A stretch of DNA of 51,120 nt from Crocinitomix sp. (lineage in GTDB: Bacteria > Bacteroidota > Bacteroidia > Flavobacteriales_D > Crocinitomicaceae), in NCBI GenBank assembly GCA_013138735.1, contig WTCE01000064.1:1-51120 (forward strand), given 5' to 3'. A program made the position numbers and the translations under genes. Of this stretch, positions 1 through 8,048 are shown one piece after another. Position 1 is the first letter of the stretch. Each line of letters opens with the position of its first letter. Under the pieces are notes generated by a model. It ran no database searches and was not told the DNA's origin. It saw only the letters and a list, made by a program, of their open reading frames with translations.

Positions 1-68
1 GCTGTTTTTGAACGAATTATTTCCGATTTAACATCTGAATATAATTCTTGTTGTTTATTTTTATCCAT
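1..68 (-). CDS. Partial hypothetical protein, N-terminus only
   Basis: An open minus-strand frame starts at an ATG at 66-68 and runs off the left edge of the window after 22 codons. It begins MDKNKQQELYSDVKSEII and is rich in Lys, Glu and Gln. Nothing in so short a piece identifies a family. The frame is open to the edge, and the 250 bp downstream of its start hold no competing frame. Possible but weakly supported. Confidence 0.35.
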   Translation of the reverse strand, partial: MDKNKQQELYSDVKSEIIRSKT

Positions 69-325
69 AACTAAGCTTACGTGCTATGGATATTTTTTCT
101 TTAGCTACCGGAGGTTGAGTTCAACAACAACTATATTTAATACGGAGTTCAGTATCTTGATTGAAATATTGCATTTCATAACAAGTCCGTCTAAATTTAG
201 GTTTGGTATTAAAAAATAATAATTTTAAAAAAAACACCGTTTTGGCTCAGAGCAATCTCGAAAGGTTATCGCTTTCTACTGCCCTACTTGCCATATATTA
301 AACGTTAGCAAATTTTGAGAAACGA
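69..325. other. AT-rich intergenic region ahead of a cassette-like gene
   Basis: No convincing coding frame is visible. The last part contains GTTAGCAAA at 304-312, just upstream of the next start codon. This 9-mer recurs in inverted orientation just after that gene's stop (1143-1151). No TAnnTTTG promoter is obvious. Confidence 0.4.
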
Positions 326-1136
326 ATGAAAGAATTAACCAAAGCATTTAATATTGAATTTTCTGATTCAAATAACAACGAAGGTTGGGCAAATGGAAGA
401 CCCCCAGGACTAAAAACAATACAATGGCCAAGAAGCAGAGTTAATGGATTGCCAATGGCCCATATCTGGACTTTTCTTGTTCCTGAAGAATATCGAGTAA
501 AGGGAGAAAATTACATAGCAATTTCTCTTTTCCAAGCAGATGACCATGTGGCAGATGAAGTTAAAGGGGTTGAGGATACAATAAATAAGAAAAAAGAAAT
601 AAAAGATTCTAACGTTCAGTTTTTTTTGGGATTCAATATTAGAATATGCTGAAAACATACATCCAATGGAAATCTATCTGGAAGATATAATTGGTGGTGG
701 TTGGACATTAATTTGGTTAACGCAAAAAGAGTTTGAATCTACGCTAACGGAACTTCCTAATAATAAAAATACGGTATTTCCAAATTACAATAATGATGAG
801 GGGACGGATTGTTTTCAACAAAATGAGCCTCCGAAATATGTGAAATTATTTGAAAGAGAAAATGACCCTAATACGGGACGAAAACTTGAAGATTGCCCAT
901 ACGAAGAAGACGAAAATGCATACATTGATATGGACTCAGAAAAAGGAGAGGAACTAAAACTAAGAGATAGATTCTGGGGAAAGACACATTTTGGAGGAAC
1001 TGCTAATCCCGTTCAAGCAACTCCTGAATTCAGTCCTTACTATATAGAATTTGAAGAAGGATTTGGGAACTCTAATATGGGAGGGGGAAATGGACAAATC
1101 GATTTACTAAACAATGAACTTGATTGGGCACAGTAA
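326..1136 (+). pseudogene. Hypothetical protein interrupted by a +1 frameshift in an 8-T run
   Basis: Two consecutive open frames, 326-652 and 666-1136, read as one protein of about 269 residues if one T is removed from the run of eight Ts at 620-627. Frame 1 then continues as FFWDSILEYAENIHP directly into the MEIYLEDIIGGGWT of frame 2, with no residues lost. The first half has a WPR...GLPMAH segment. The second half has FGGTANPVQATPEFSPYY and ends NGQIDLLNNELDWAQ. The spacing of Trp/Pro and Gly/Gln motifs faintly recalls the YwqG/DUF1963 fold, but I do not recognise the family with certainty. It could be a recent inactivation, a sequencing or assembly homopolymer error, or slippage on the T run. 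The flanks carry inverted GTTAGCAAA/TTTGCTAAC motifs. Confidence 0.6.
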
Positions 1137-1142
1137 TAAACA

Positions 1143-1189
1143 TTTGCTAACAAAAAATAAACGGCATTAAAACGATCGTTTATTCGGAT
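1143..1189. repeat. Cassette-boundary-like motif cluster after the first gene
   Basis: TTTGCTAAC at 1143-1151 is the exact reverse complement of GTTAGCAAA at 304-312, so the first gene sits between 9-bp inverted repeats. The segment continues with GCATTAAAACG (1164-1174) and TTTATTCGGAT (1179-1189). Nearly the same pair recurs at 2301-2311 and 2315-2325, after the FKBP gene. GGCAT at 1163-1167 can pair with ATGCC at about 1194-1198. The layout recalls integron attC core sites (RYYYAAC/GTTRRRY), but the match to the consensus is imperfect. Confidence 0.35.
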
Positions 1190-1221
1190 CATTATGCCAT
1201 TCATCAACAAATCATGATTAA

Positions 1222-1542
1222 ATGAAAAAAATTATAGGAGTAATATTGTTTATTATAGGTTTAGGTCTTTTGGTTGGGATGAATGTTTATTATTTTATGA
1301 CCGAAAAAAGAATAGGAAATATTTTTTTAAACATCTTATGTTTTTTCATTATGGCATTGGGTTGGAGCTTATTTAAAGGGAAGTGGGGAAATAAAACTAA
1401 GGTTGATAGTTCAAAACACAAACAAGATAAAAGCTCCAAGACACAAACGAAGGCTCGAATATCTTTGGATAAAAATAAAGAAGAACAAATGAAAGGTCAA
1501 GAATTTGAAAAATCTGATCATTCAAGATACATGCCTAAGTAA
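1222..1542 (+). CDS. Small membrane protein with a basic tail
   Basis: A 106-residue protein with two predicted membrane helices, roughly residues 3-25 and 34-52. A strongly charged Lys/Gln/Ser-rich tail follows (KTKVDSSKHKQDKSSKTQTK) and probably stays in the cytoplasm. The ATG at 1222 follows the boundary motifs after the upstream gene. I recognise no family. It lies in a strip of unrelated small genes with no visible operon logic. It could be an accessory cassette gene or an orphan membrane protein; its function is unknown. Confidence 0.6.
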   Translation: MKKIIGVILFIIGLGLLVGMNVYYFMTEKRIGNIFLNILCFFIMALGWSLFKGKWGNKTKVDSSKHKQDKSSKTQTKARISLDKNKEEQMKGQEFEKSDHSRYMPK

Positions 1543-1561
1543 CTTAATTGAATTAAAAAAA

Positions 1562-1619
1562 GGCTAACATAACTTAAATGTTATATCTACGACAAGCGGA
1601 TAGAAAGGGATCTTTAGCC
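1562..1619. repeat. Imperfect palindromic element GGCTAA...TTAGCC
   Basis: GGCTAA at 1562-1567 pairs with TTAGCC at 1614-1619 across a 58-bp element downstream of the small membrane protein gene. Inside, ATAAC and GTTAT can form a small stem. GGCTAACA resembles the GCTAACA at 1146 after the first gene. The position directly after a stop codon is where an attC-like cassette recombination site would lie, but this is only suggestive. Confidence 0.3.
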
Positions 1620-1653
1620 AAATCGCAGTAAAAAGTAAATAACAATTAAAAAA

Positions 1654-2283
1654 ATGAAGAGGTTAATAATACTATTACTCGTTAGTCCAACGATATTGTT
1701 CGCTCAGCAGGACAGTACGTTTTATGATACGGGTGAATTAATGAATGTTTCATTTTATTACGAATCAGGTATCAAGAAATCAATATCTTATTTTTATAAA
1801 ATTGGAGAATTTAAGGGTGAATCTTTTTATGATTTACAAGGGGTGTTGAATGATGGATATACTCTAAATCTCAGTAGAGACACCATAAATAAAAGTAATA
1901 TTCCACTTTTTAATTCTCAACCTAAAAAAGACCTCAGCTCGATTGTTTGGAAAAAGAAAAAATCAGGAGTTTCAGTTTTTATTGAAAGCAAAGGGAAAGG
2001 AAAAAAGCTAAGGAAAGGTGATGAAGTTGAAATCTGGTATATTGGATATTTTGAAGATGGTAGTCAGTTCGATAACAGTGATATTACCTTAAATAATCTC
2101 AAATTTACAATAGGCACAGGGGTGATGCTTAAAAGTTTTGAAGAAGGATTACTTCAGTTCAGTGCTGGAAGTTCCGGATACATAAGTATACCTTACAATT
2201 TAGCATATGGCAATAAAGTAACGGGGAACCTGCCGCCCAAATCAAATCTGATATACTACATAAAACCGAAAAGAAAAAAATAA
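1654..2283 (+). CDS. Exported FKBP-type peptidyl-prolyl isomerase-like protein
   Basis: A 209-residue protein with an N-terminal signal peptide (about residues 1-17, hydrophobic core IILLLVSPTILFA, then QQ). Residues about 25-65 have a YxxG pattern like the MORN/YwqK repeats of Bacteroidota. Residues about 105-205 form an FKBP domain: KGDEVEIWYIGYFEDGSQFDN, then FTIGTGVMLKSFEEGL, then IPYNLAYG, ending with a basic tail. FKBPs catalyse cis-trans isomerisation of prolyl bonds, and this one would act in the periplasm. The usual hydrophobic-pocket Trp after the V-I position is replaced (MLKSFEEGL), so activity is uncertain. It is single-domain and has no operon partners. Confidence 0.8.
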   Translation: MKRLIILLLVSPTILFAQQDSTFYDTGELMNVSFYYESGIKKSISYFYKIGEFKGESFYDLQGVLNDGYTLNLSRDTINKSNIPLFNSQPKKDLSSIVWKKKKSGVSVFIESKGKGKKLRKGDEVEIWYIGYFEDGSQFDNSDITLNNLKFTIGTGVMLKSFEEGLLQFSAGSSGYISIPYNLAYGNKVTGNLPPKSNLIYYIKPKRKK

Positions 2284-2353
2284 GTGACATTGCACAAAAT
2301 GCATTAAAACGCATTTTATTCAGATATTGAATCTTATTTAAACATTACTCCTT

Positions 2354-3052
2354 ATGACAGATTTATCTTATGCTGAGAATCAAATTAACTGTGTCACAAA
2401 TTTTCAAGATCTTGTTTCCACACCTTTTCATGGAGAAGTTAATGCGCTTTGTTGGACTCGTAAACTAATAGGTGATTTTTCTGAGATTGTTGCAGCGCTA
2501 GAACTAAACGAAAATATGGCGGTGCTTGATCAAGAGCAGCTTCGTGAACTTCAGTTGAGTGAAGAGGGACAATTGGCGCGTGAAATTCTTTTGAATGACT
2601 TGAAGGTCTTGAAAGCGCATGGCGCATCTCCAATACTTAATTTGATCAAGTGCTATGACAGAGATGATAGCTACCCGTTTTTTCCAACTGATGTTTATTC
2701 TTATCATGTAGATCGCTCTCCCGTACCAACCGATACCTTTTTATGCACTTACCATGGCGCGTCGAGTGAGATATTGCCAAACTCACAAGGCGAACAAAAA
2801 GTGCTTGTTCCCGAAATACGTGAAGAACTCAAAAAACTATATGGTGGAGCAGATGAAGGTTTTGAATCATTTTTAAGTGAATATTTTTTTGATCTACACT
2901 ATCGCGCCAAACCCAAGGCACATCCAATCAACTTAGGCCTGGGTCATTTATGGCGGATTGCGGTTGATCATCCTGAAAGTAAAGTCCTTCCTTGTCTTCA
3001 CCGTGCACCAAATGAGAAAGCTGGAGAGAATCGCTTGCTGTTGATCTGTTGA
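2354..3052 (+). CDS. DUF1826-like protein
   Basis: A 232-residue soluble protein without signal peptide or membrane helices. The C-terminal part has the ordered motifs SYHVDRSPVPTDTFLCTYHG, then LGLGHLWRIAVDH, then CLHRAPNEKAGENRLLLIC. This matches my recollection of the DUF1826 family (conserved H-x-D, CTY, LWR, HR and RLLL blocks). The biochemical role of that family is not established; in proteobacteria members sometimes occur near zinc-responsive genes. The base composition is less AT-rich than the flanking small genes, and no partner genes are adjacent, which fits acquisition by transfer. The family call is from memory and moderately sure. Confidence 0.6.
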   Translation: MTDLSYAENQINCVTNFQDLVSTPFHGEVNALCWTRKLIGDFSEIVAALELNENMAVLDQEQLRELQLSEEGQLAREILLNDLKVLKAHGASPILNLIKCYDRDDSYPFFPTDVYSYHVDRSPVPTDTFLCTYHGASSEILPNSQGEQKVLVPEIREELKKLYGGADEGFESFLSEYFFDLHYRAKPKAHPINLGLGHLWRIAVDHPESKVLPCLHRAPNEKAGENRLLLIC

Positions 3053-3203
3053 ATACAAATCAGGAGCTTAAGAGCGGTTTGCGCTCCACAAAAACTAGAA
3101 AAACAATAGCTAAGAAAAAGTGAATTTCAATACTGTTTCGTACTTTGCAGCAACGCAAATTTAGCCAATCTCTTATGCTTTATATACAAGCTAAATCCAT
3201 TCA

Positions 3204-3779
3204 ATGATAATTTCGCACAAATTAAAAATAATCTTCATTCATGTACAAAGAACCGGAGGTACAACTATTTCGAATATTCTGCGAGAAAACTCAGTTGCCA
3301 GTTTTGACAATCATAGCCAACACAGTAACACGAGGACTTTCGATCCTGCTTTTTTAGAAAAGTACAAAGATTATTATACGTTTGGATTTACAAGAAATCC
3401 TTGGACCCGTATGTTATCTTGGTATTCACTCGTATATTTTAACGATCAAAAGAGTCTTCCGGAAGAAAGGAAAAGGTTTGAAAAATTTCTTGAATTGGAT
3501 TCTGCGGCAGATTTTACAAAACAATTTTTTCATTATAACGCGCTCGACTATTTTTCAACAGAAAAAAGCGAACTCATAGCGGATGAAATATTCCATTATG
3601 AAAATATCGAGAGTGAGATTGGAGTATTACTGAATCAATTCAATCTAACTATAAAAGAAATTCCAGTTACAAATGAAACGAGCAAAAAAAACTACAAAGA
3701 ATTTTACACGGATAAAAGTCGAAGCCTAATCGCTGAAAAATGCAAAAAAGATATCGCGTACTTTAACTATGTGTTTTAA
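3204..3779 (+). CDS. Sulfotransferase family 2-like protein
   Basis: A 191-residue protein. The N-terminus FIHVQRTGGTTI (residues 11-22) is the 5'-phosphosulfate-binding loop, equivalent to the PAPS-binding PKxGxT. FGFTRNPWTRMLSWY (about 60-74) is the 3'-phosphate-binding region with the typical R-x-P-W/Y. It would transfer sulfate from PAPS to a carbohydrate or similar acceptor, often in surface polysaccharides; the acceptor cannot be read from the sequence. Length is typical for short bacterial members. It stands alone, with a decayed gene after it and no glycan-synthesis genes nearby. TACTTTG at about 3145 may be part of its promoter. Confidence 0.8.
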   Translation: MIISHKLKIIFIHVQRTGGTTISNILRENSVASFDNHSQHSNTRTFDPAFLEKYKDYYTFGFTRNPWTRMLSWYSLVYFNDQKSLPEERKRFEKFLELDSAADFTKQFFHYNALDYFSTEKSELIADEIFHYENIESEIGVLLNQFNLTIKEIPVTNETSKKNYKEFYTDKSRSLIAEKCKKDIAYFNYVF

Positions 3780-3908
3780 AATAGGTCTGACAAAACCTAT
3801 GCGTAATGCGGGTTTTCTACAAAAGGAATAGCCTCTGTTTTAATGAAGTCCGCCAAAACTTTAATTTGGTATTTAAAGTAATTAGAATAAGGCAATTAAG
3901 CGACTTGA

Positions 3909-4302
3909 TTTGACCGGCTTTTTAATACAGATGAAGTTATTGAACAGCTCTTAGATAATGGGAGATTTCCGTTATGGATTAATGTCGATATTTATTGCTC
4001 AACCAAGAGTGAAACAAGCATAAAATTAATTTGTAGCATAAGGTATAGGGATGATAAGGACACATTCGTAGAGGTAGATAAATATCCACCATTCCATCCA
4101 TTAGTATCATTGCCGTTATGGAGAAAGGATGAAGTAAAGTCTACTAACAATTGGCGATACCGGTATCTGATGTGAAAATAGTTTAATTGATTGGGAAGCG
4201 GAAATGAATTTCTTTATCAATGTTGTTTTGAATATTAACTATATTCAAATTCTTCGGACACTTATAATTTTTAAACAAGACGAGAATCACTTCAATATAT
4301 GA
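3909..4302 (+). pseudogene. Decayed hypothetical gene, start lost and one internal frameshift
   Basis: From 3909 to 4175 a frame without any ATG start reads like a genuine protein: DEVIEQLLDNGRFPLWINVD, then YCSTKSETSIKLICSIRYRD, then a stretch ending FHPLVSLPLWRKDEV. It stops at TGA 4173-4175. A +1 frame continues from 4171 as CENSLIDWEAEMNFFINVVL and stops at TGA 4300-4302. The two pieces join naturally with a single-base shift near 4168. The composition (aromatic/hydrophobic patterning, balanced codons) is unlike random AT-rich spacer. I do not recognise the family. The upstream part of the gene is missing or unrecognisable. Confidence 0.45.
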
Positions 4303-4451
4303 GGTTCTAAATAGCCCGTTTTGTTATCAATAAATAATAAAAGCATTGGGATTTGCCAACCTTATTTCACCAAATTCTCAATTATTTATAACAAATTATA
4401 ATTGTAGACCACCAAATTCTAAATGAGAAAAAAACAACGGTATTATACCTC

Positions 4452-4459
4452 TAATTTTG
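4452..4459 (+). promoter_or_regulatory. Candidate Bacteroidota -7 box TAATTTTG
   Basis: TAATTTTG matches the Bacteroidota sigma-ABfr -7 element TAnnTTTG and lies 34 bp before the ATG at 4494. No clear -33 TTTG is seen at the usual distance, so support is limited. Confidence 0.3.
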
Positions 4460-4493
4460 TATTGAATTTTTTATTAACCTATAATACATAAAG

Positions 4494-5945
4494 ATGAAAA
4501 AATACTTTTGTAAGTTCCTATCAATTGCAACAATCACGTTGCTGGGAACCGTCAACTCAATTGCGCAATGCGACAATGTAAATGGCGATATTGAAACCTA
4601 TACAGGTACAATCACCAGCGGTAACGCTTGGTTTAATAGTAATCTTACGAATTGGAATGTTTCGCATGGAGTGCCCGAAGTAACAGATGCCTATTATGGT
4701 ACAACCCTTATTGCTATGTCATCATACGGAGACGAAGGTAAAGGAGCTTATACTGATTATAGTTTTGTTGCTGGTGAAACCTATGAAATTTCATTTGACC
4801 TAATTCAGTTTAAATCTGTTCATGAGGATGCTGAATTTGTAACACGTTTATCAAATGGATTGACTCCAAATGTTGGAGTATCAACTTATGATGTACTGCC
4901 CTCATTGGTAGGAACACAAGAGGTGTCTACAAATGATTGGGTAGGGGTGCCATTCATTCCTGTTTGGACTACAATAACAACCACCATTACTGCAGACGCT
5001 AATTATTCGCAGTACTGGCTATACACGCATTTAGATGGCGGAACAATTACTAACAACGCGAAGTGTAGAGTGGACAATGTTTGTATTAAACATGTGGAGA
5101 TCCCAAGAGAATGTACAAATATTAATGGTGATATTGAAACATATTCAGGAACCATTACAAATTCGCCTGCGATAGCTGGAAATACATGGATAAATGATGA
5201 TGTCGACAACTGGTACGTTTCACATGGTTCACCTTACGCAATGACAAGTCCAACTGTGAATTTTGAAATGTGGTCTCAGTTTGGTTATGGAGAGGGATTA
5301 TATACCGAATATGATTTTGTAAATGGTGAAACATATATACTCACTTATGATATTTTGAAAGATGCAACGTCTAACATAGAATCTACATTCCGTGTAGAAT
5401 TAACAGATGATTTATCTCCACAATATTCTACAACAATCACTTTGCCCGGCACATCTGGTAATCAGGATGTAAGTGAGTTAGATTGGATAGATTCAGGTAC
5501 TTGGATTACAATTACTCAAGAGTTTACTGTTGATGCAGGAGGTGATTATACCCAGCTTTGGTTTTACCCATTATTAAAGGCCGCAGCAACTAAGGATTTA
5601 CCACGTGCCAATTGTCAAATTGATAATGTTTGTATAACGCGTATTAAAGAAGTAAAGGAAGACCAAAAACAGCGACAACCGGAAAATGAAGTTAGCGAGC
5701 TAAGTTCTAATAGTGAACTCGTTGCTTATCCGAACCCTTCAGACGGGAATTTTGAAATGTTATTGAACAATGGCGAAAACATAGAACAAGTTTCTGTTTA
5801 CGGAATGACTGGAAATTTGGTTTATCAGGCAACTAATTTTAACTCATTAGCAACGATAAGCTTGAACCTCTCATTTTTGGACAAAGGTTTATACACAATA
5901 ATCGTGAATGAAGGAAGTTCGTTTACGCGAATTGTGATTGAATAA
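4494..5945 (+). CDS. Secreted T9SS-sorted protein with two tandem CBM4/9-like domains
   Basis: 483 residues. A signal peptide (about 1-24, ending SIAQC) is followed by two homologous domains of about 180 residues. The first starts CDNVNGDIETYTGTI and ends KCRVDNVCIKH. The second starts CTNINGDIETYSGTI and ends NCQIDNVCITR. Each has the GETY-(E/I)-(I/L)-(S/T)-(F/Y)-D strand and the closing (V/I)DNV strand typical of carbohydrate-binding jelly rolls of the CBM4/9 type. After a charged linker (about 385-400), the last 75 residues form a T9SS type A sorting domain (AYPNPSDGNFEM, GLYTIIVNEG, RIVIE). The protein is therefore exported and cleaved or anchored at the cell surface. No catalytic domain is seen; a sugar-binding or adhesive role is inferred. 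Confidence 0.8.
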   Translation: MKKYFCKFLSIATITLLGTVNSIAQCDNVNGDIETYTGTITSGNAWFNSNLTNWNVSHGVPEVTDAYYGTTLIAMSSYGDEGKGAYTDYSFVAGETYEISFDLIQFKSVHEDAEFVTRLSNGLTPNVGVSTYDVLPSLVGTQEVSTNDWVGVPFIPVWTTITTTITADANYSQYWLYTHLDGGTITNNAKCRVDNVCIKHVEIPRECTNINGDIETYSGTITNSPAIAGNTWINDDVDNWYVSHGSPYAMTSPTVNFEMWSQFGYGEGLYTEYDFVNGETYILTYDILKDATSNIESTFRVELTDDLSPQYSTTITLPGTSGNQDVSELDWIDSGTWITITQEFTVDAGGDYTQLWFYPLLKAAATKDLPRANCQIDNVCITRIKEVKEDQKQRQPENEVSELSSNSELVAYPNPSDGNFEMLLNNGENIEQVSVYGMTGNLVYQATNFNSLATISLNLSFLDKGLYTIIVNEGSSFTRIVIE

Positions 5946-6005
5946 TTAGGAGTTAAAGTTCACTGTCAAATAGTATAATTGACATTTTGAGCAGTTTTTT
6001 TTAGA

Positions 6006-6042
6006 AGAGGTCATCTTAAAATAAATTTAAGATGGCCTCTTT
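6006..6042 (+). terminator. Rho-independent terminator after the 4494 gene
   Basis: AGAGGTCATCTTAAA (6006-6020) pairs with TTTAAGATGGCCTCT (6026-6040) with one G-T pair, followed by TTTC. It lies 60 bp after the stop codon of the T9SS gene. Confidence 0.75.
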
Positions 6043-6106
6043 CATTTGAAAAGAATTATTTATCATTTGCAATAAACCGTTTGTTTCAAATGGAACTAGG
6101 TCAAAA

Positions 6107-6141
6107 AAATACCGCCATAGAAAACTTCCACGACGGTATTT
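6107..6141 (-). terminator. Hairpin, likely minus-strand terminator
   Basis: AAATACCG (6107-6114) pairs with CGGTATTT (6134-6141) across a 19-nt loop. Read on the minus strand it ends in a run of seven Ts, suiting a transcript coming from the minus-strand gene at 6435-6851. The 290-nt distance from that gene's stop is long. Confidence 0.45.
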
Positions 6142-6434
6142 ATTGTATGCTTTATTATGCGCAATTAACGCTTTCTCTGCCAAACTTAATCACTCTTGCT
6201 CCTCAATCCTCAGCGTCACTTCCTTCAAGTTGATTAAAGTCTCCTCACAATTAATTTACACATTTGTCTATCACCTCAACCCTGCACGATTCGCATCTAT
6301 CACTCCAACTCACAATCCTCTTCACTCAACCTCAATTCTCATTAAATAGTACGTTACATATCAAACCCTTCTCCACACATCAAACTCCTCAAAATGCACA
6401 CTCAACCCCTTTAGTTATCGGGACAATCCTGTTC
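6142..6434. other. Pyrimidine-rich spacer without a convincing gene
   Basis: The plus strand is strikingly rich in C and T (CTC, CAC and ATC runs), making the minus strand purine-rich. Short open frames here lack ribosome sites and family features. It would be transcribed as the long 3' region of the minus-strand gene that follows, ending at the hairpin 6107-6141. A non-coding transcript is possible but not demonstrated. Confidence 0.3.
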
Positions 6435-6851
6435 CTAGTGTTTCCCCCAGGCCACGAAAATTGCTCTTCCTGTTCCGCTTGGAATCGTTTTATAATTCAT
6501 TTTAATTTTTTTGATAATTCTTTTGTTTCCGGGTAAATCAATGATTCGTGTTGTAGAACCTGCAGCAAATCGCTTATTGAAAATAATATTTTTATTTTCT
6601 CCGTTGCCAAAAACAATATTTACGTTCGTCAAATGCAAAGGCGCTTTACGAATAACAAATTTCACTTTGCTATAAAAACCTTCATGAAAAGAAACAACCA
6701 ATACGTCATGGTCTGCTTTCAAGTCTACTTTCTTTACTCCCAATTTTTCCCAAGCGCCTGGTGCGGCAACTTCTTTAGCTACTACATTCGACATAGCAAC
6801 CGTACTAAATACAAGTGCAAATGTTAATCCTAATATTTTTAATGCTTTCAT
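6435..6851 (-). CDS. Small exported beta-rich protein (DUF2541-like pattern)
   Basis: 138 residues. The signal peptide covers about residues 1-25 (MKALKILGLTFALVFSTVAMSNVVAKE). The mature part alternates short beta strands: WEKLGVKKVDLKADHD, LVVSFHEGFYSKVKFVI, VNIVFGNGENKNI, AAGSTTRIIDLPGNKR, IIKKIKMNYKT, RAIFVAWGKH. The order LG-x-K-VD, strand, G-x(4)-R-x-IDL-x-G-x-(K)R-x-I resembles DUF2541/YaaI-like periplasmic proteins. Function is unknown. It is monocistronic, its start is well placed after an AT-rich leader, and no motif suggests catalysis. Most likely a periplasmic protein; a beta-sandwich fold is inferred. Confidence 0.7.
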   Translation of the reverse strand: MKALKILGLTFALVFSTVAMSNVVAKEVAAPGAWEKLGVKKVDLKADHDVLVVSFHEGFYSKVKFVIRKAPLHLTNVNIVFGNGENKNIIFNKRFAAGSTTRIIDLPGNKRIIKKIKMNYKTIPSGTGRAIFVAWGKH

Positions 6852-7023
6852 GTTTAAATTTTAAATGGTTATGTTTCTAAGACTTAAGATACTGCAAAAG
6901 GTTTAATCGAGGTTGTTTTTTATTTAAAAAGGCAAAAAGAAAGAACAAAGGCAAAAGGAAATAGGCAAGAGGGAATAGGCAGGAGGCAAAAAGAAAGATA
7001 ACAGATCGCTGCGCTGTTAGATT

Positions 7024-7058
7024 TAGTCAATAGGAAATAGTCAATAGGAAATAGTGTA
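7024..7058. repeat. Heptanucleotide tandem repeat (TAGnnnn)5
   Basis: Five consecutive heptamers: TAGTCAA, TAGGAAA, TAGTCAA, TAGGAAA, TAGTGTA. The phase is exactly 7. Related heptad arrays occur at 11599-11668 (minus strand) and 30383-30403. Confidence 0.65.
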
Positions 7059-7264
7059 ATCGTTCTAATTCTTTTTACCACCAACATTAAAACATTCCAA
7101 CACCACATTGAACATTGATTACCAAACCCGTTACCATTTCAACATTTTCCCTTATACCATTCAAAAAGGTTTAAAAACAGCATTAGAAGCAAAAGAAATC
7201 GTTAGACACATTTAAATATTAATAATTTTAGCGTTTTTTAAATGCAAAAGCCTTTCAAAACCAC

Positions 7265-7272
7265 TATTTTTG
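7265..7272 (+). promoter_or_regulatory. Candidate -7 box TATTTTTG for the gldFG cluster
   Basis: TATTTTTG fits TAnnTTTG exactly and lies 44 bp upstream of the gldF ATG. No strong -33 element is seen at the expected spacing. Confidence 0.4.
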
Positions 7273-7316
7273 AACTTGCAGTTTTAATTCAATTAAAAGA
7301 AAGCAAAAAAGTATAA

Positions 7317-8048
7317 ATGAAAGCACTTTATTTAAAGGAGTTACGGAGTTTTTTAAGTTCAATTATTGGCTATATTTTTATTGCTATATTTTTGATTTTA
7401 AATAGCCTGTTTCTATGGATATTTGCAAGCGAAACCAATATCTTAGACGGCGGAACAGCTGATTTGAGAGCGTTTTTCGAAGTAAGTCCAATGATTTTTT
7501 TAATTCTGATTCCAGCAATCACAATGCGTTCGTTTGCTGAGGAGCGAAGAACGGGAACGATTGAGTTATTATTCACCCGCCCTATATCTGATTTAACTAT
7601 CATTTTAGCTAAATATTTAGCAGGAGTAACATTGGTGTTAATTTCAATATTACCCACATTAGTCTATTATTATACCGTACATGCATTGGGAGATCCTGTT
7701 GGTATTGTAGATGATGGCGCAACAATTACTTCCTACTTAGGTTTACTTTGTGTAGGCGCTTGCATGGTTGCTGTTGGAATTTTTGCTTCGAGCATTACCG
7801 AAAACCAAATTGTATCATTCATTACAGCAGTATTTCTCTCCTGGTTTTTATATCTAGGATTAGACCTTTTAGCAGTATATAGTCAGTTTGGCGGTTTAGA
7901 TTTAGTCCTTAGGAATTTAGGAATAGTTGAACATTATGCAGCAATTCAGCGCGGTGTAATTGATACCCGTGATCTTGTTTATTTCATCAGTTTTATTGCT
8001 GTATTCATCTTATCAACTAAGTTGATTCTTCAAACTAGAAAATGGTAG
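7317..8048 (+). CDS. gldF: Gliding motility-associated ABC transporter permease GldF
   Basis: 243 residues with about six membrane helices. It has the ABC-2 type permease signature: a first helix after KELRSFLSSIIGY, then FAEERRTGTIELLFTRPIS (about residues 75-93) joining helices two and three. GldF forms, with GldG and the ATPase GldA, an ABC transporter in the inner membrane that was found through gliding mutants of Flavobacterium johnsoniae. gldG starts inside the last codons of this gene (7-bp overlap at 8042-8048), the classic translationally coupled gldFG arrangement. gldA is not in this window, which is normal. Length and motif order are as usual for GldF. Confidence 0.93.
   Translation: MKALYLKELRSFLSSIIGYIFIAIFLILNSLFLWIFASETNILDGGTADLRAFFEVSPMIFLILIPAITMRSFAEERRTGTIELLFTRPISDLTIILAKYLAGVTLVLISILPTLVYYYTVHALGDPVGIVDDGATITSYLGLLCVGACMVAVGIFASSITENQIVSFITAVFLSWFLYLGLDLLAVYSQFGGLDLVLRNLGIVEHYAAIQRGVIDTRDLVYFISFIAVFILSTKLILQTRKW

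Larger units (their letters stand above)
3780..4493. other. Long spacer holding a gene remnant
   Basis: Apart from the remnant at 3909-4302 I see no gene. The last 190 bp are very AT-rich and end with a possible promoter for the next T9SS gene. The spacer closes the accessory strip at the left of the window. Confidence 0.4.
6852..7316. other. Repeat-rich spacer before gldF
   Basis: No gene is visible. It contains A/G-rich runs (GGCAAAAAGAAAG, GGCAAAAGGAAATAGG) at about 6930-7000. At 7024-7051 a 14-bp unit, TAGTCAATAGGAAA, occurs twice in tandem; this is itself a period-7 repeat (TAGTCAA, TAGGAAA). The gldF promoter candidate is near the right end. Confidence 0.5.

Noticed and set aside
6143-6536. 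Two plus-strand open frames (6143-6349 and 6264-6536)
   Set aside because: They lie in pyrimidine-rich spacer and overlap the minus-strand exported protein gene; composition is Ser/His/Pro/Thr-rich with no family features.
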